Below are positions 9,422 through 16,689 of a DNA stretch of 61,913 nt, piece by piece. The DNA is from Planctomycetota bacterium (GTDB taxonomy: Bacteria; Planctomycetota; UBA8742; UBA2392), in contig JAHBYA010000006.1 in assembly GCA_019636195.1 (NCBI GenBank), forward strand, positions 125,017 through 186,929. The letters are read 5' to 3'. Every line of letters begins with the position of its first letter. Position 1 is the stretch's first letter. The position numbers were made by a program, and so were the translations under genes. Under the pieces are notes generated by a model. That model saw nothing but the letters and a program-made list of their open reading frames with translations. It ran no database searches and was not told where the DNA came from.

Positions 9422-9542
9422 GCACGAACCGACTCGCGTTGAGTGCTCTGTTTATGGGCGTGTCGGGAACGGCACGCAGAGGTTTCGAATTTTCGCGGCC
9501 AATGGTCGCTTGGAAACTGCCCCAAGCGACCATCGGCCGCGG
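9422..9542 (+). promoter_or_regulatory. CRISPR leader-side region with hairpin abutting the first repeat
   Basis: Non-coding stretch before the first repeat. Its last part is a large inverted repeat: 9495-9513 pairs with 9522-9540 (18 of 19 positions) around loop AAACTGCC, and ends two bases before repeat 1. I see no convincing single promoter upstream. It would be the acquisition end if the array is read on the plus strand, as the tracrRNA orientation suggests. Confidence 0.55.
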
Positions 9543-10303
9543 GCTGTGGTTGGCCGGGACAGACCGCTCAAGTACACTCGCCGTCGAGGAGATGAGCGCG
9601 GACATGCGGCTGTGGTTGGCCGGGACAGACCGCTCAAGTACACTTGTGATGCCGGAGGAATAAGGAACGGATCAGCTGTGGTTGGCCGGGACAGACCGCT
9701 CAAGTACACTCATGACGACCGACAGCGTCCACAGTGTTGGCTGTGGTTGGCCGGGACAGACCGCTCAAGTACACTCCACAAGCAACTACTTGAGCAGCAA
9801 AAGCAGCTGTGGTTGGCCGGGACAGACCGCTCAAGTACACTTGTCGGCGGGGGCCGGGGCTAGCGGCCATCGCTGTGGTTGGCCGGGACAGACCGCTCAA
9901 GTACACTCTTGCCACAAGTCGGCACCCTCGCCCGCGTGCTGTGGTTGGCCGGGACAGACCGCTCAAGTACACTGTTTTACAAGGGCGTTGACCACACTTT
10001 CGGGCTGTGGTTGGCCGGGACAGACCGCTCAAGTACACTGCGGGGCGCCGTCGTCGTAGCGCGCGATCGGCTGTGGTTGGCCGGGACAGACCGCTCAAGT
10101 ACACTCGCGACGATGGGCAAGGCGCTGCGCGAGCAGCTGTGGTTGGCCGGGACAGACCGCTCAAGTACACTCAGGTCGCCCTCGAGCGTGGCAAGGTCAG
10201 CGCTGTGGTTGGCCGGGACAGACCGCTCAAGTACACTAGTTCATCGCCGAGTGCATGCGTGAGTACGGCTGTGGTTGGCCGGGACAGACCGCTCAAGTAC
10301 ACT
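9543..10303 (+). CRISPR. Type II-C CRISPR array, 12 repeats and 11 spacers
   Basis: Twelve apparently identical 36-bp repeats start at 9543, 9609, 9675, 9740, 9806, 9872, 9938, 10004, 10070, 10136, 10202 and 10268. They begin GCTGTGGTTGGCC and end CTCAAGTACACT. Spacers are 30 bp, except the third (29 bp). The tracrRNA anti-repeat at 15056-15089 (+) is complementary to the plus-strand repeat, so crRNAs should be plus-strand. Within each repeat TTGGCC (positions 8-13) and TACACT (31-36) are 17 bp apart, like a -35/-10 pair, as known for Neisseria II-C arrays. No repeat decay is seen at either end. Reading frames across the array are artefacts. Confidence 0.98.
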
Positions 10304-10307
10304 ACCT

Positions 10308-10344
10308 AAGCTGCAACTCCGCGCTGTGCGCGGAGTTGCAGCTT
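10308..10344. terminator. Perfect 16-bp hairpin between array and cas2
   Basis: 10308-10323 pairs perfectly with 10329-10344 around loop CTGTG, four bases after the last repeat and ten before the cas2 stop. The array (plus) and cas operon (minus) converge here, so it probably ends or insulates both transcripts. No long T-run follows on either strand. Confidence 0.65.
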
Positions 10345-10354
10345 AAAACTTGAT

Positions 10355-10708
10355 CTAAAACAGCTCATACTGGTGCGGTGGCTCCTCAACAGGTTCCGTT
10401 TTTTCGCCAAAGAACACCTCCATCTTCCCGAACTGGCGGTCCGTTACGCTCAGCAGTCGCACCTGCCCCTTCGGCGGCAATTGGCTTTGCACTCGCGCCC
10501 GGAACCACCCAGCCGTCTCGTCTGATCTGCAGTAGCGCGCATACACCGAAAACTGCAGCATCATGAACCCCTCACGAATCAACGCCTTTCGAAAGCGCGT
10601 GTAGTTGCGCCGATCCTTCTTGGTCGCCACCGGCAGGTCAAACATCGCGAACAGCCACACGGCCCGGTACCCCGACAGGTCATTGAACCGTTCAATGTCT
10701 TCTTTCAT
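10355..10708 (-). CDS. cas2: CRISPR-associated endonuclease Cas2
   Basis: 117 residues. The Cas2 ferredoxin-fold core is visible as MFDLPVATKKDRRNYTRF and GFMMLQFSVYARYC, matching Cas2 of type II systems. The metal-binding Asp is in MFDLP. It acts with Cas1 as the spacer-integration complex. It is the last gene of the cas9-cas1-cas2 operon, separated from cas1 by 58 bp containing a palindrome. The preceding Met at 10708 adds about 22 residues before the core strand; this is close to II-C Cas2 proteins, so I keep it. Confidence 0.95.
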   Translation of the reverse strand: MKEDIERFNDLSGYRAVWLFAMFDLPVATKKDRRNYTRFRKALIREGFMMLQFSVYARYCRSDETAGWFRARVQSQLPPKGQVRLLSVTDRQFGKMEVFFGEKTEPVEEPPHQYELF

Positions 10709-10734
10709 GGCCCCCCACCGCTTGGACCTGAAAC

Positions 10735-10763
10735 GGGGTCAGGCACCTGCGGAGCCTGACCCC
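10735..10763. repeat. REP-like palindrome between cas1 and cas2
   Basis: GGGGTCAGGC (10735-10744) and GCCTGACCCC (10754-10763) form a perfect 10-bp inverted repeat with a 9-nt loop. From memory, GGGGTCAGGC-type palindromes recur in many bacterial genomes as REP-like elements linked to RAYT transposases; none is visible here. It lies within the cas operon and may affect cas2 mRNA. Confidence 0.65.
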
Positions 10764-10766
10764 TTG

Positions 10767-11690
10767 TCAGGGCTCGCGGTCGTCCGCCACCTCGGGGTAC
10801 ACAAAGTCCTTGGCCAGCGCCTCGCCCATGAACACCGCGGCAAGGCGCGCCGCCGTCCGGCCCGTGATGTCAAACAGTGTGCGGGCTTCTTCACGATGCA
10901 TGTAACGGTCGGTCAACTTGCCGATGACGTGGGCGCGGGCTTCCTTGGTGATGTCTGTGGTTTCCGGTTTCTCGCGCAGGAAGCCGATCACCGCCTTGTC
11001 CACCAGCGGGCGCAGCGGCTCCATCAAGTCGTCAGCAAGGCAAAACGGGTTGTAGCGGTTGTGGTGATGCAGGCCCATGCTCGGGTGAAGGCCAGACGCG
11101 CACAGGGCCCGCGCCACGATCGCGCGCAGCACGGCGTAGCCGTAATTCAAGAGCGGGTTGGGCCAGTCGCTGTCGGGGTCGCGCTTGAAGCCTTCCGGCA
11201 GCAGCCTGCCGGACAGCGCACTCCAGTAGCGGCGTGCGGCCTGCGCTTCAATGTTGCCGGAGTCGCCGGACTTGACATCAGGCACCAGCGCCCGCACCGG
11301 CTGGCCGTCAAGGCGGCAGGCATCAAGCGCGCGGGCCTGCGCCTTGATCTTGGCGCGGACAATGCGCTTCCACAGGCGTTTGCGCACGGGCTCGGGGGCG
11401 TTGGCCTGGGCAGCCATGATCTCGGTCTGGGTGACGTTGCTTTGCAGGGGCAGCAGCATGGCGACGGGCAGGCGGCGTTCATCGCAGGTGATGAAGGCGC
11501 CGCCCTTCTGGGCCAGCAGCATCAGGACGGAGTGGGTGTACGAGACGCGGGGGTGCGAAACGACAATCACGCCGATTTCGGCGATGGGAATCATCCGCGG
11601 CGGCTGGTCGTCGCGTTCAATGACGAGGTTTTCCAGCCGCACGGAGAGGCGGGCCGGTTCCTGGGAGAAGTCGAGGATACGGTCAGTCAT
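10767..11690 (-). CDS. cas1: CRISPR-associated integrase Cas1
   Basis: 307 residues, the usual Cas1 length. The N-terminal beta-rich part is followed by the helical catalytic domain with LLNYGYAVLRA, ASGLHPSMGLHH and CLADDLMEPLRP, the blocks carrying the Glu-His-Asp/Glu metal site in type II Cas1. It joins Cas2 in integrating spacers at the leader end of the array. Its start overlaps the 3' end of cas9 by 8 bp, which implies translational coupling in one minus-strand operon. Confidence 0.96.
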   Translation of the reverse strand: MTDRILDFSQEPARLSVRLENLVIERDDQPPRMIPIAEIGVIVVSHPRVSYTHSVLMLLAQKGGAFITCDERRLPVAMLLPLQSNVTQTEIMAAQANAPEPVRKRLWKRIVRAKIKAQARALDACRLDGQPVRALVPDVKSGDSGNIEAQAARRYWSALSGRLLPEGFKRDPDSDWPNPLLNYGYAVLRAIVARALCASGLHPSMGLHHHNRYNPFCLADDLMEPLRPLVDKAVIGFLREKPETTDITKEARAHVIGKLTDRYMHREEARTLFDITGRTAARLAAVFMGEALAKDFVYPEVADDREP

Positions 11691-14600
11691 GGACCGGCCT
11701 CACATCGCCCAGAGGTGTGATGATGACTTTCTGGAATCCGCCGGCCTGCAGTTGAAGGGCTGACTCTTCTTGAAATGACTTCTCGGCCTTGCTGCGCTTG
11801 CCACCTCTTTGCTTGGCAGCCGTGGACGCCTGCTTGTCACCATCCAACATCGATTTCTTCTGACGCGCATCCCGGTTTCTAACGAATGCGATCCGCAAGT
11901 TTGCCGCATCCAGCGTCCTGACACGGAAGATTTCCGGGTTGCCCTTCTCGGCCTCCCAGATAAAGGCATCACCGCCGACCAGTGAACAGATGAACTCCTC
12001 GTCCGGGCCGACTGTGCGGTTGACGATCGGCTTGCCTTCCTTCTGGCGCTGGTAGGCCTCCAGCATTGTCACGAAGCGCATTTCCCACTTTGGTTTGCCC
12101 TTCTTGTCGATGGTCTGGATGATCTCGACGTGGTGGTTGTTGCCAAGTTGCACGTGGCGCTCGGAGACGCCGTGGCCGATACGCTCGACAGTGTTCTTCT
12201 TGCGGATGCGCACCTTGTGGATCGGTATCTGCCGGCCGTCTTTCGTGGGCAGCGTCGGGTGCTGTTTCGGGTCCGCAAACGGGTGCTTTTTGCCAGCCGT
12301 AGAAGCAAAGGCTTTGCCTGTCCACCCCAGTTCATTGAGCTTGAGTTCAACGCGCTCGCGAACCTTCTTGTCGACAATGTTGGCGATGTCCTTGTCTGAA
12401 AGCTTGTCAACTTCTTTACGGACGTGAGTGTAGGGTCCGTCGCCATGGCGTTGGCCATGCTCGTTGCGGGGCGGGCTGTAGATGGTCTCTTCATGAATCG
12501 GGCCGCTGACGCGCTTGTCCACCCGGTGCGAAACGTTGACCCGCTCCACAGCCTGCCGAACCTGGTCGTAGAACTCCGGGTATGGCTGCGGGACGGCATT
12601 CTTGCCGCCGAAGCGCCGCCTGCCCTGCTCGACGGCGCGGGCGGCGGCGGTCTGCAAAATCTGCACGGTGCGGCGGCTGGTCATGGCCACACAGGCGGCG
12701 TCAACGGCGTGGTGGCGGTGGTCGTCGCGCGACTTCTTGCCGTCTTCGCGTTTGCCGATGATTGACAGCAAGCCCCACTCTTCGCGCAACTTGGAAGTGA
12801 CTCCGCCGTTGACCGGCTGGATGCGCTGGACGCCCGTTGCGTCGTGCCGGTGCGAACCGCCGGAGTGCAGCCCGAACAGTGTGCCAAGAAAGTCCAGTGC
12901 CAGTCGGGACGCGTAGGCGGTGTTGCGCATGTCGGCTTCAGTGAATCCGCCGAACAGTTCGTCAAGTTCTTCGCTGGACGACACGTTGAAGCGCTCCAGT
13001 TTGCGCGCAATGGTGCGCTCATCACCCTTGAAGCGCTCAACGCGGGAGATGATGGACGCCAATTCTGATTCGCTGTAGGCCTCGAATGGCGTCTTGTTGC
13101 GCTTGCGGTTGCGGTTCTCCTCGGCCCAGCACAGGGTCTTGTTGGCAAAGGTGTTGTCGAGGTAGCGGCTGAACGGGATGATGTGTTCGACATCGACGCC
13201 GCGCCCGAAGAGATCACAGAATGGAATCGGACGGCCCGTGTACGGGCAGACTCCGCTGCACTCATCCCAGAGAAGCACTTTCTCGATGTCGGACGCCTTA
13301 GGGTCGCGGATGCCGCACTCTTTGGAGATGCGGTCAGCGGCTTGTTCGCGTTCGCGCTGCCGCTGCCGGTTCTGTTTCAGAATCTCGTCACGCACCTTGG
13401 CGTTCTTCTGCATTTCGCGAGCCAGTTCAACACGGATCAGCGCCGGCTTGCCGAAGCGGCGGATGATCGCGTTCACCAGGCGGCGCAACTCCGTGAGTGA
13501 ACGGCTGACCACAGGGTTGCGCAGACTGGGCAGGAACTCCGTTACAGGCGGCAGCATTTCGCGAACCGGCTGTGCCTCGACCTCACCGAACAGTTCTTTG
13601 CGGGCGGTTGCGAAGGGCTTGCCCTGCTCCATGAGGGGCAGCAGCGCCTCGATGGCCTGGCGTGAAAGTGATGCATAGTCGGATTCAAGCCGGATGTCGG
13701 CCAGTGCTTCGGCCTGGGCCTTGCTAAGCTCCCATGCGCTCTCGGCGCGGCGCCTGAGTGCATCGTCGTCAAGGATGCTGTAAACGTCCTCAACGGCGCG
13801 GTTGCGGTCGGCTTCATGGAGCGCGAACCAGCGCTTTTCGCCGAATACTTCGATCATGTCCGCGGCGGTACGGTTGCCCTTGAAGCCCTTCTCTCCGCCG
13901 GCTTCAAGGTTGAACTTGTAGTGGCGGGGCAGGTTGAGCAGCTTCTTGGCATCTGAGAACTTCAGGTCCTTGTTGCACTCAAGCATGTGGATGAGCTTGT
14001 CGCGCTCTTCTGTTGTCAATGGACGCGATTCGCCCTCCTTGCCGACGATCTGCAGGTCATTCACCTTCTGCAAATACCGGAACCGCTGCACACACAGCAG
14101 GTGCATGGGGGAGCGGCGCCGGGCGGGTTTGTGGCGCACGCCATCGTAGATGTCGCAGGCCCCGATCAGGTGCGCCTGCGACTTCAGCGGGCGCTGATGG
14201 AAGATGGCGTCGTGAAGTCGTTTCTTGAAGTCTTCAGTAAGAACTTGCGGATGGTGTGGCTGCTGAGCGCTCCAGATGGCTTCGAACTCGTCTTTGTACT
14301 GCTTGCGCGAGGTATAGCGTTTGCGTACGCGAATTTCCTGCGAGCCAATTCGGTAGAAGTGCTCGCCAAGCGTTCGCGCCTTGCCTTCAGCGCCGCTTGG
14401 ATCAATGGCGGCGTCAAGCTCAGCGATCTGGCCCTTGACCTTGCCCTTCTCGTCTTCGTCTTCCTTGTCGGCATCCTTGCGGTTGCTCAGAAACCCTCGG
14501 CGCTGCGCAAGGTGGTACAGCGCGCGGCCGAGTTGCTCTGGCTCAAGCCCTTCATCCAGCGCCCGTGTGCGCAGGTAGTAGGGCAGGCGCGCGTACTGCT

Positions 14601-15009
14601 CAGGCCGCAGGCCCGCCGAGAGGCGCCGGTCCAAGTCTTTCAATGCTGCATCGCGCTCGGCACGTGAATCTTCGGGGCCCGGGGCAAGTGCCGGCAACAG
14701 CCCTGCGGACGCCAAGCAATTGTAGGTCTTGGCCTGTCGGCGTGCGCGGCGTTGTCCCATGCGGCGCTGGGCGCGCATCAGGCGGCGCTTGGCGTTGCGC
14801 GATTCTTCCTTGCCCTGCCCCGACCCGAAGTAGTTTTCGACACCGGCCTCGAAAACGTGGGCACCCATGGCTGGGCCGCGCTCATCCCAAACCAGCTTGC
14901 CGGGCTCAAGACCTTCAGCATAGCCGGGGTCAGGCTCAAACAATGCCCAGCCAATTGAGTTTGCTCCGATGTCGAGACCGAGAATGTACTGCTTGTCGTC
15001 TGATGTCAT
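11683..15009 (-). CDS. cas9: RNA-guided DNA endonuclease Cas9, type II-C
   Basis: 1108 residues, in the compact II-C range. RuvC-I is YILGLDIGANSIGWALF (Asp13). An Arg-rich bridge helix follows (RRLMRAQRRMGQRRARRQAK). RuvC-II has RVELAREM (Glu528). HNH is GVDVEHIIPFSRYLDN (His609), and RuvC-III is HHAVDAACVAM (His767, Asp770). All catalytic residues are present, so it should cleave both strands when loaded with crRNA:tracrRNA. ATG 15009 is chosen because AAGGGG lies just upstream; an open extension to 15087 runs backwards through the anti-repeat and is not coding. The gene looks less GC-rich than its neighbours. No csn2 or cas4 is present. Confidence 0.97.
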   Translation of the reverse strand: MTSDDKQYILGLDIGANSIGWALFEPDPGYAEGLEPGKLVWDERGPAMGAHVFEAGVENYFGSGQGKEESRNAKRRLMRAQRRMGQRRARRQAKTYNCLASAGLLPALAPGPEDSRAERDAALKDLDRRLSAGLRPEQYARLPYYLRTRALDEGLEPEQLGRALYHLAQRRGFLSNRKDADKEDEDEKGKVKGQIAELDAAIDPSGAEGKARTLGEHFYRIGSQEIRVRKRYTSRKQYKDEFEAIWSAQQPHHPQVLTEDFKKRLHDAIFHQRPLKSQAHLIGACDIYDGVRHKPARRRSPMHLLCVQRFRYLQKVNDLQIVGKEGESRPLTTEERDKLIHMLECNKDLKFSDAKKLLNLPRHYKFNLEAGGEKGFKGNRTAADMIEVFGEKRWFALHEADRNRAVEDVYSILDDDALRRRAESAWELSKAQAEALADIRLESDYASLSRQAIEALLPLMEQGKPFATARKELFGEVEAQPVREMLPPVTEFLPSLRNPVVSRSLTELRRLVNAIIRRFGKPALIRVELAREMQKNAKVRDEILKQNRQRQREREQAADRISKECGIRDPKASDIEKVLLWDECSGVCPYTGRPIPFCDLFGRGVDVEHIIPFSRYLDNTFANKTLCWAEENRNRKRNKTPFEAYSESELASIISRVERFKGDERTIARKLERFNVSSSEELDELFGGFTEADMRNTAYASRLALDFLGTLFGLHSGGSHRHDATGVQRIQPVNGGVTSKLREEWGLLSIIGKREDGKKSRDDHRHHAVDAACVAMTSRRTVQILQTAAARAVEQGRRRFGGKNAVPQPYPEFYDQVRQAVERVNVSHRVDKRVSGPIHEETIYSPPRNEHGQRHGDGPYTHVRKEVDKLSDKDIANIVDKKVRERVELKLNELGWTGKAFASTAGKKHPFADPKQHPTLPTKDGRQIPIHKVRIRKKNTVERIGHGVSERHVQLGNNHHVEIIQTIDKKGKPKWEMRFVTMLEAYQRQKEGKPIVNRTVGPDEEFICSLVGGDAFIWEAEKGNPEIFRVRTLDAANLRIAFVRNRDARQKKSMLDGDKQASTAAKQRGGKRSKAEKSFQEESALQLQAGGFQKVIITPLGDVRPVHD

Positions 15010-15030
15010 TGGTTGCCCCTTGATTTTGCG

Positions 15031-15043
15031 GGCCGATATCATA
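15031..15043 (-). promoter_or_regulatory. Candidate extended -10 promoter for the cas operon
   Basis: On the minus strand TGTTATGAT lies just upstream of cas9; its -10 hexamer TATGAT covers 15043-15038. The predicted start near 15031 gives a leader of about 22 nt before ATG 15009. No strong -35 is seen. It is divergent from, and overlaps, the tracrRNA promoter region. Confidence 0.45.
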
Positions 15044-15049
15044 ACAATG

Positions 15050-15178
15050 ACACTCAGTGTACTTGAGCGGTTTGTCCGGCATTCCACAGTAAGTCGTTCG
15101 GACTTTCCAGCGACGTAAACGGGCGCGCTGAGGCGCGCTCAACGCAGCGCCTCCCCGAGGGGCGTTTCGCGTTTAGTG
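15050..15178 (+). ncRNA. Predicted tracrRNA
   Basis: Anti-repeat at 15056-15089: its first 16 bases are a perfect complement of the repeat 3' end, followed by one wobble, a small bulge and CCACAG pairing. A nexus-like hairpin follows (AAGTC 15091-15095, loop GTTCG, GACTT 15101-15105), then a GC hairpin (15123-15128/15133-15138) and a terminal hairpin (about 15148-15164) trailed by TTTCGCGTTT. Candidate plus-strand promoters are TTGCCC (15013) with TATCAT (15037), 18-bp spacing, or TTGATT (15020) with AACAAT (15043), 17-bp spacing. Orientation and position, divergent from cas9, fit a II-C tracrRNA. The ends are estimates. Confidence 0.88.
15107..15137 (+). repeat. Right copy of 31-bp direct repeat flanking the CRISPR-Cas locus
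   Basis: Matches 9391-9421 in 30 of 31 positions. It lies inside the predicted tracrRNA, between the nexus hairpin and the terminator hairpin. Confidence 0.8.
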
Positions 15179-15209
15179 TGAGCCACGACGGGCCGTGGCT
15201 GATGCGCCC

Positions 15210-16415
15210 CTACGCGCCTCTGAGGTCGCCGAGGATTTGGCGGCTGATTACCAGCCTTTGTACCTCTGAGGTGCCTTCGCCGATTTCGCATAGCTTGGCG
15301 TCGCGCATCATTCTTTCTACATCGTACTCGCGGGTGTAGCCCACCCCGCCCAGCACCTGGATCGCGTTGGTGCAGGTCTTCATCGCCACTTCGCTGGCGT
15401 ACAGCTTGGCCATGCTGCCGGCCAGCGCGAAATCGCGGCCGGCGTCGCGCAGCCTGGCCGCGTGGTACACGAGGTGCCGGGCGGCCTCAATTTCCATGGC
15501 CATGTCCGCGAGCATAAAACTCACGCCCTGAAACGTGCCGATCGGCTTGTTGAACTGCTTGCGCTGCCGCGCGTACTCCAGCGCCTTCTCGTACGCGCCC
15601 GCGGCTATGCCCAGCGCCAGCGCGCCGATGCTGATGCGCCCGCCCGCCAGCGTTTTCATGAACTTGGCAAAGCCTACGTCCACCTGCTCCTGCCCGCCCG
15701 CGACCGCGTCCAGCGGCAGCTTCATGTCCTCAAACACGAGCTGCGCGGTGTCGCTGCTGCGCATGCCCAGCTTGTTTTCCTTGGCCTCAACCTTGAAGCC
15801 CGGCGTGTCGAGCTCGGCGATGAATGCCGTGATCCCCTTGCCGTCTTTGGGGTTCATGTTGGTCTTGGCTGTGAAAATGCAGGTCTTGGAGTAGTGCGGG
15901 TTGGTGATCCAGGCTTTGCGGCCGTTGACCAGCCAGTGGTCGCCCTTGCGCTCGGCGCGGGTTTTGGTGCCGCCGGCGTCGCTGCCGGCGCCGGGCTCAG
16001 TAAGCCCGAAGCAGCCCAGCGTCAGGTTGCCGCTGTCGTCAACGCCCTTGCACAGTTGCGGCACGTACTTTTCGCGCTGTGCGGCTGTACCGAACAAGTG
16101 GATCGGCGTAACGCCAAGGCTGATGTGCGCGGCGTAGCCCAGGCCGGTGCTGCCGCAGACCTTGCTGAGTTCTTCGACGACGAGAATGAAGCTGAGCGTG
16201 TCAAAGCCGCTGCCGCCGGCGTCTTCAGGGATGCTGAGGCCTAGAAAGCCGAGCTCAGCCATGGCTTTGAAGATGTCTTCAGGAAACTCGGCTTTTTCGT
16301 CAAGTTCCTGGGCGCGTGGGGCCACCTGCTCGCGGGCGAATTCGCGGGCGGTTTTCTGGATCTGCTGCTGGTCTTCGGTCAGGTCGAAGTTGGTGGTTTG
16401 CGCGTCGGTAATCAT
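15210..16415 (-). CDS. Acyl-CoA dehydrogenase
   Basis: 401 residues, standard for the family. It has the substrate/FAD signature CFGLTEPGAGSDAGG, the middle-domain motif NGRKAWITN, the FAD-binding stretch RKQFNKPIG and QVLGGVGYTREYDVERMMRD, and the catalytic-base region IGEGTSEVQRLVI with Glu present. It oxidises acyl-CoA thioesters to 2-enoyl-CoA with ETF as acceptor in fatty-acid or branched-chain amino-acid breakdown; chain-length preference cannot be read. AGGGGA precedes ATG 16415. It is monocistronic. A small hairpin (15181-15187/15194-15200) just after the stop may end the transcript. Confidence 0.95.
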   Translation of the reverse strand: MITDAQTTNFDLTEDQQQIQKTAREFAREQVAPRAQELDEKAEFPEDIFKAMAELGFLGLSIPEDAGGSGFDTLSFILVVEELSKVCGSTGLGYAAHISLGVTPIHLFGTAAQREKYVPQLCKGVDDSGNLTLGCFGLTEPGAGSDAGGTKTRAERKGDHWLVNGRKAWITNPHYSKTCIFTAKTNMNPKDGKGITAFIAELDTPGFKVEAKENKLGMRSSDTAQLVFEDMKLPLDAVAGGQEQVDVGFAKFMKTLAGGRISIGALALGIAAGAYEKALEYARQRKQFNKPIGTFQGVSFMLADMAMEIEAARHLVYHAARLRDAGRDFALAGSMAKLYASEVAMKTCTNAIQVLGGVGYTREYDVERMMRDAKLCEIGEGTSEVQRLVISRQILGDLRGA

Positions 16416-16689
16416 CTCAATCCCCTGTAGCTTCCTTATAAACGGTTGACGGCAGCCGTCGCAACCCGCCTTCGCCCAAAAGGGTTGCCGCGGGCCAGCC
16501 CGGGCTGCGCGTGCGTTCGTGGGCCATTGCGCTTTCGTGAAGGTTAGCGGACTGGCTTCCCGTCCGCGCTATGCGGATTTGCATAGCCTCTTAAACCCTT
16601 GCCTGTGCGTGATGGGAACGATGCGCCGTTGTGGGATCGCGCGCGCCGCCGGTCTATGAATGGGGCAGCAGCACACACCGGAGCCCCGC
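16416..16689. other. Divergent intergenic region with small palindromes
   Basis: Separates the acyl-CoA dehydrogenase gene (minus) from the secreted propeller gene (plus). It holds three short palindromes: GACGGCAGCCGTC at 16448-16460, GCAACCC/GGGTTGC at 16461-16467/16482-16488, and CAGCCCGGGCTG at 16496-16507. They could be operators, but no family can be named. No convincing promoter was identified by eye. Confidence 0.4.

Noticed and set aside
9579..10267. Self-targeting spacers against the phage-derived cassette
   Set aside because: By eye none of the 11 spacers matched the cassette or other parts of the window; a computed search would be decisive.
9543..10309. Overlapping open frames across the array encoding repeats such as VGRDRPLKYT or AGTDRSSTL
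   Set aside because: They are translations of the CRISPR repeat and spacers; the unit is exactly 65-66 bp with 36 bp invariant.
15010..15087. N-terminal extension of cas9
   Set aside because: It reads backwards through the tracrRNA anti-repeat; a good ribosome binding site and the LGLDIG motif favour ATG 15009.
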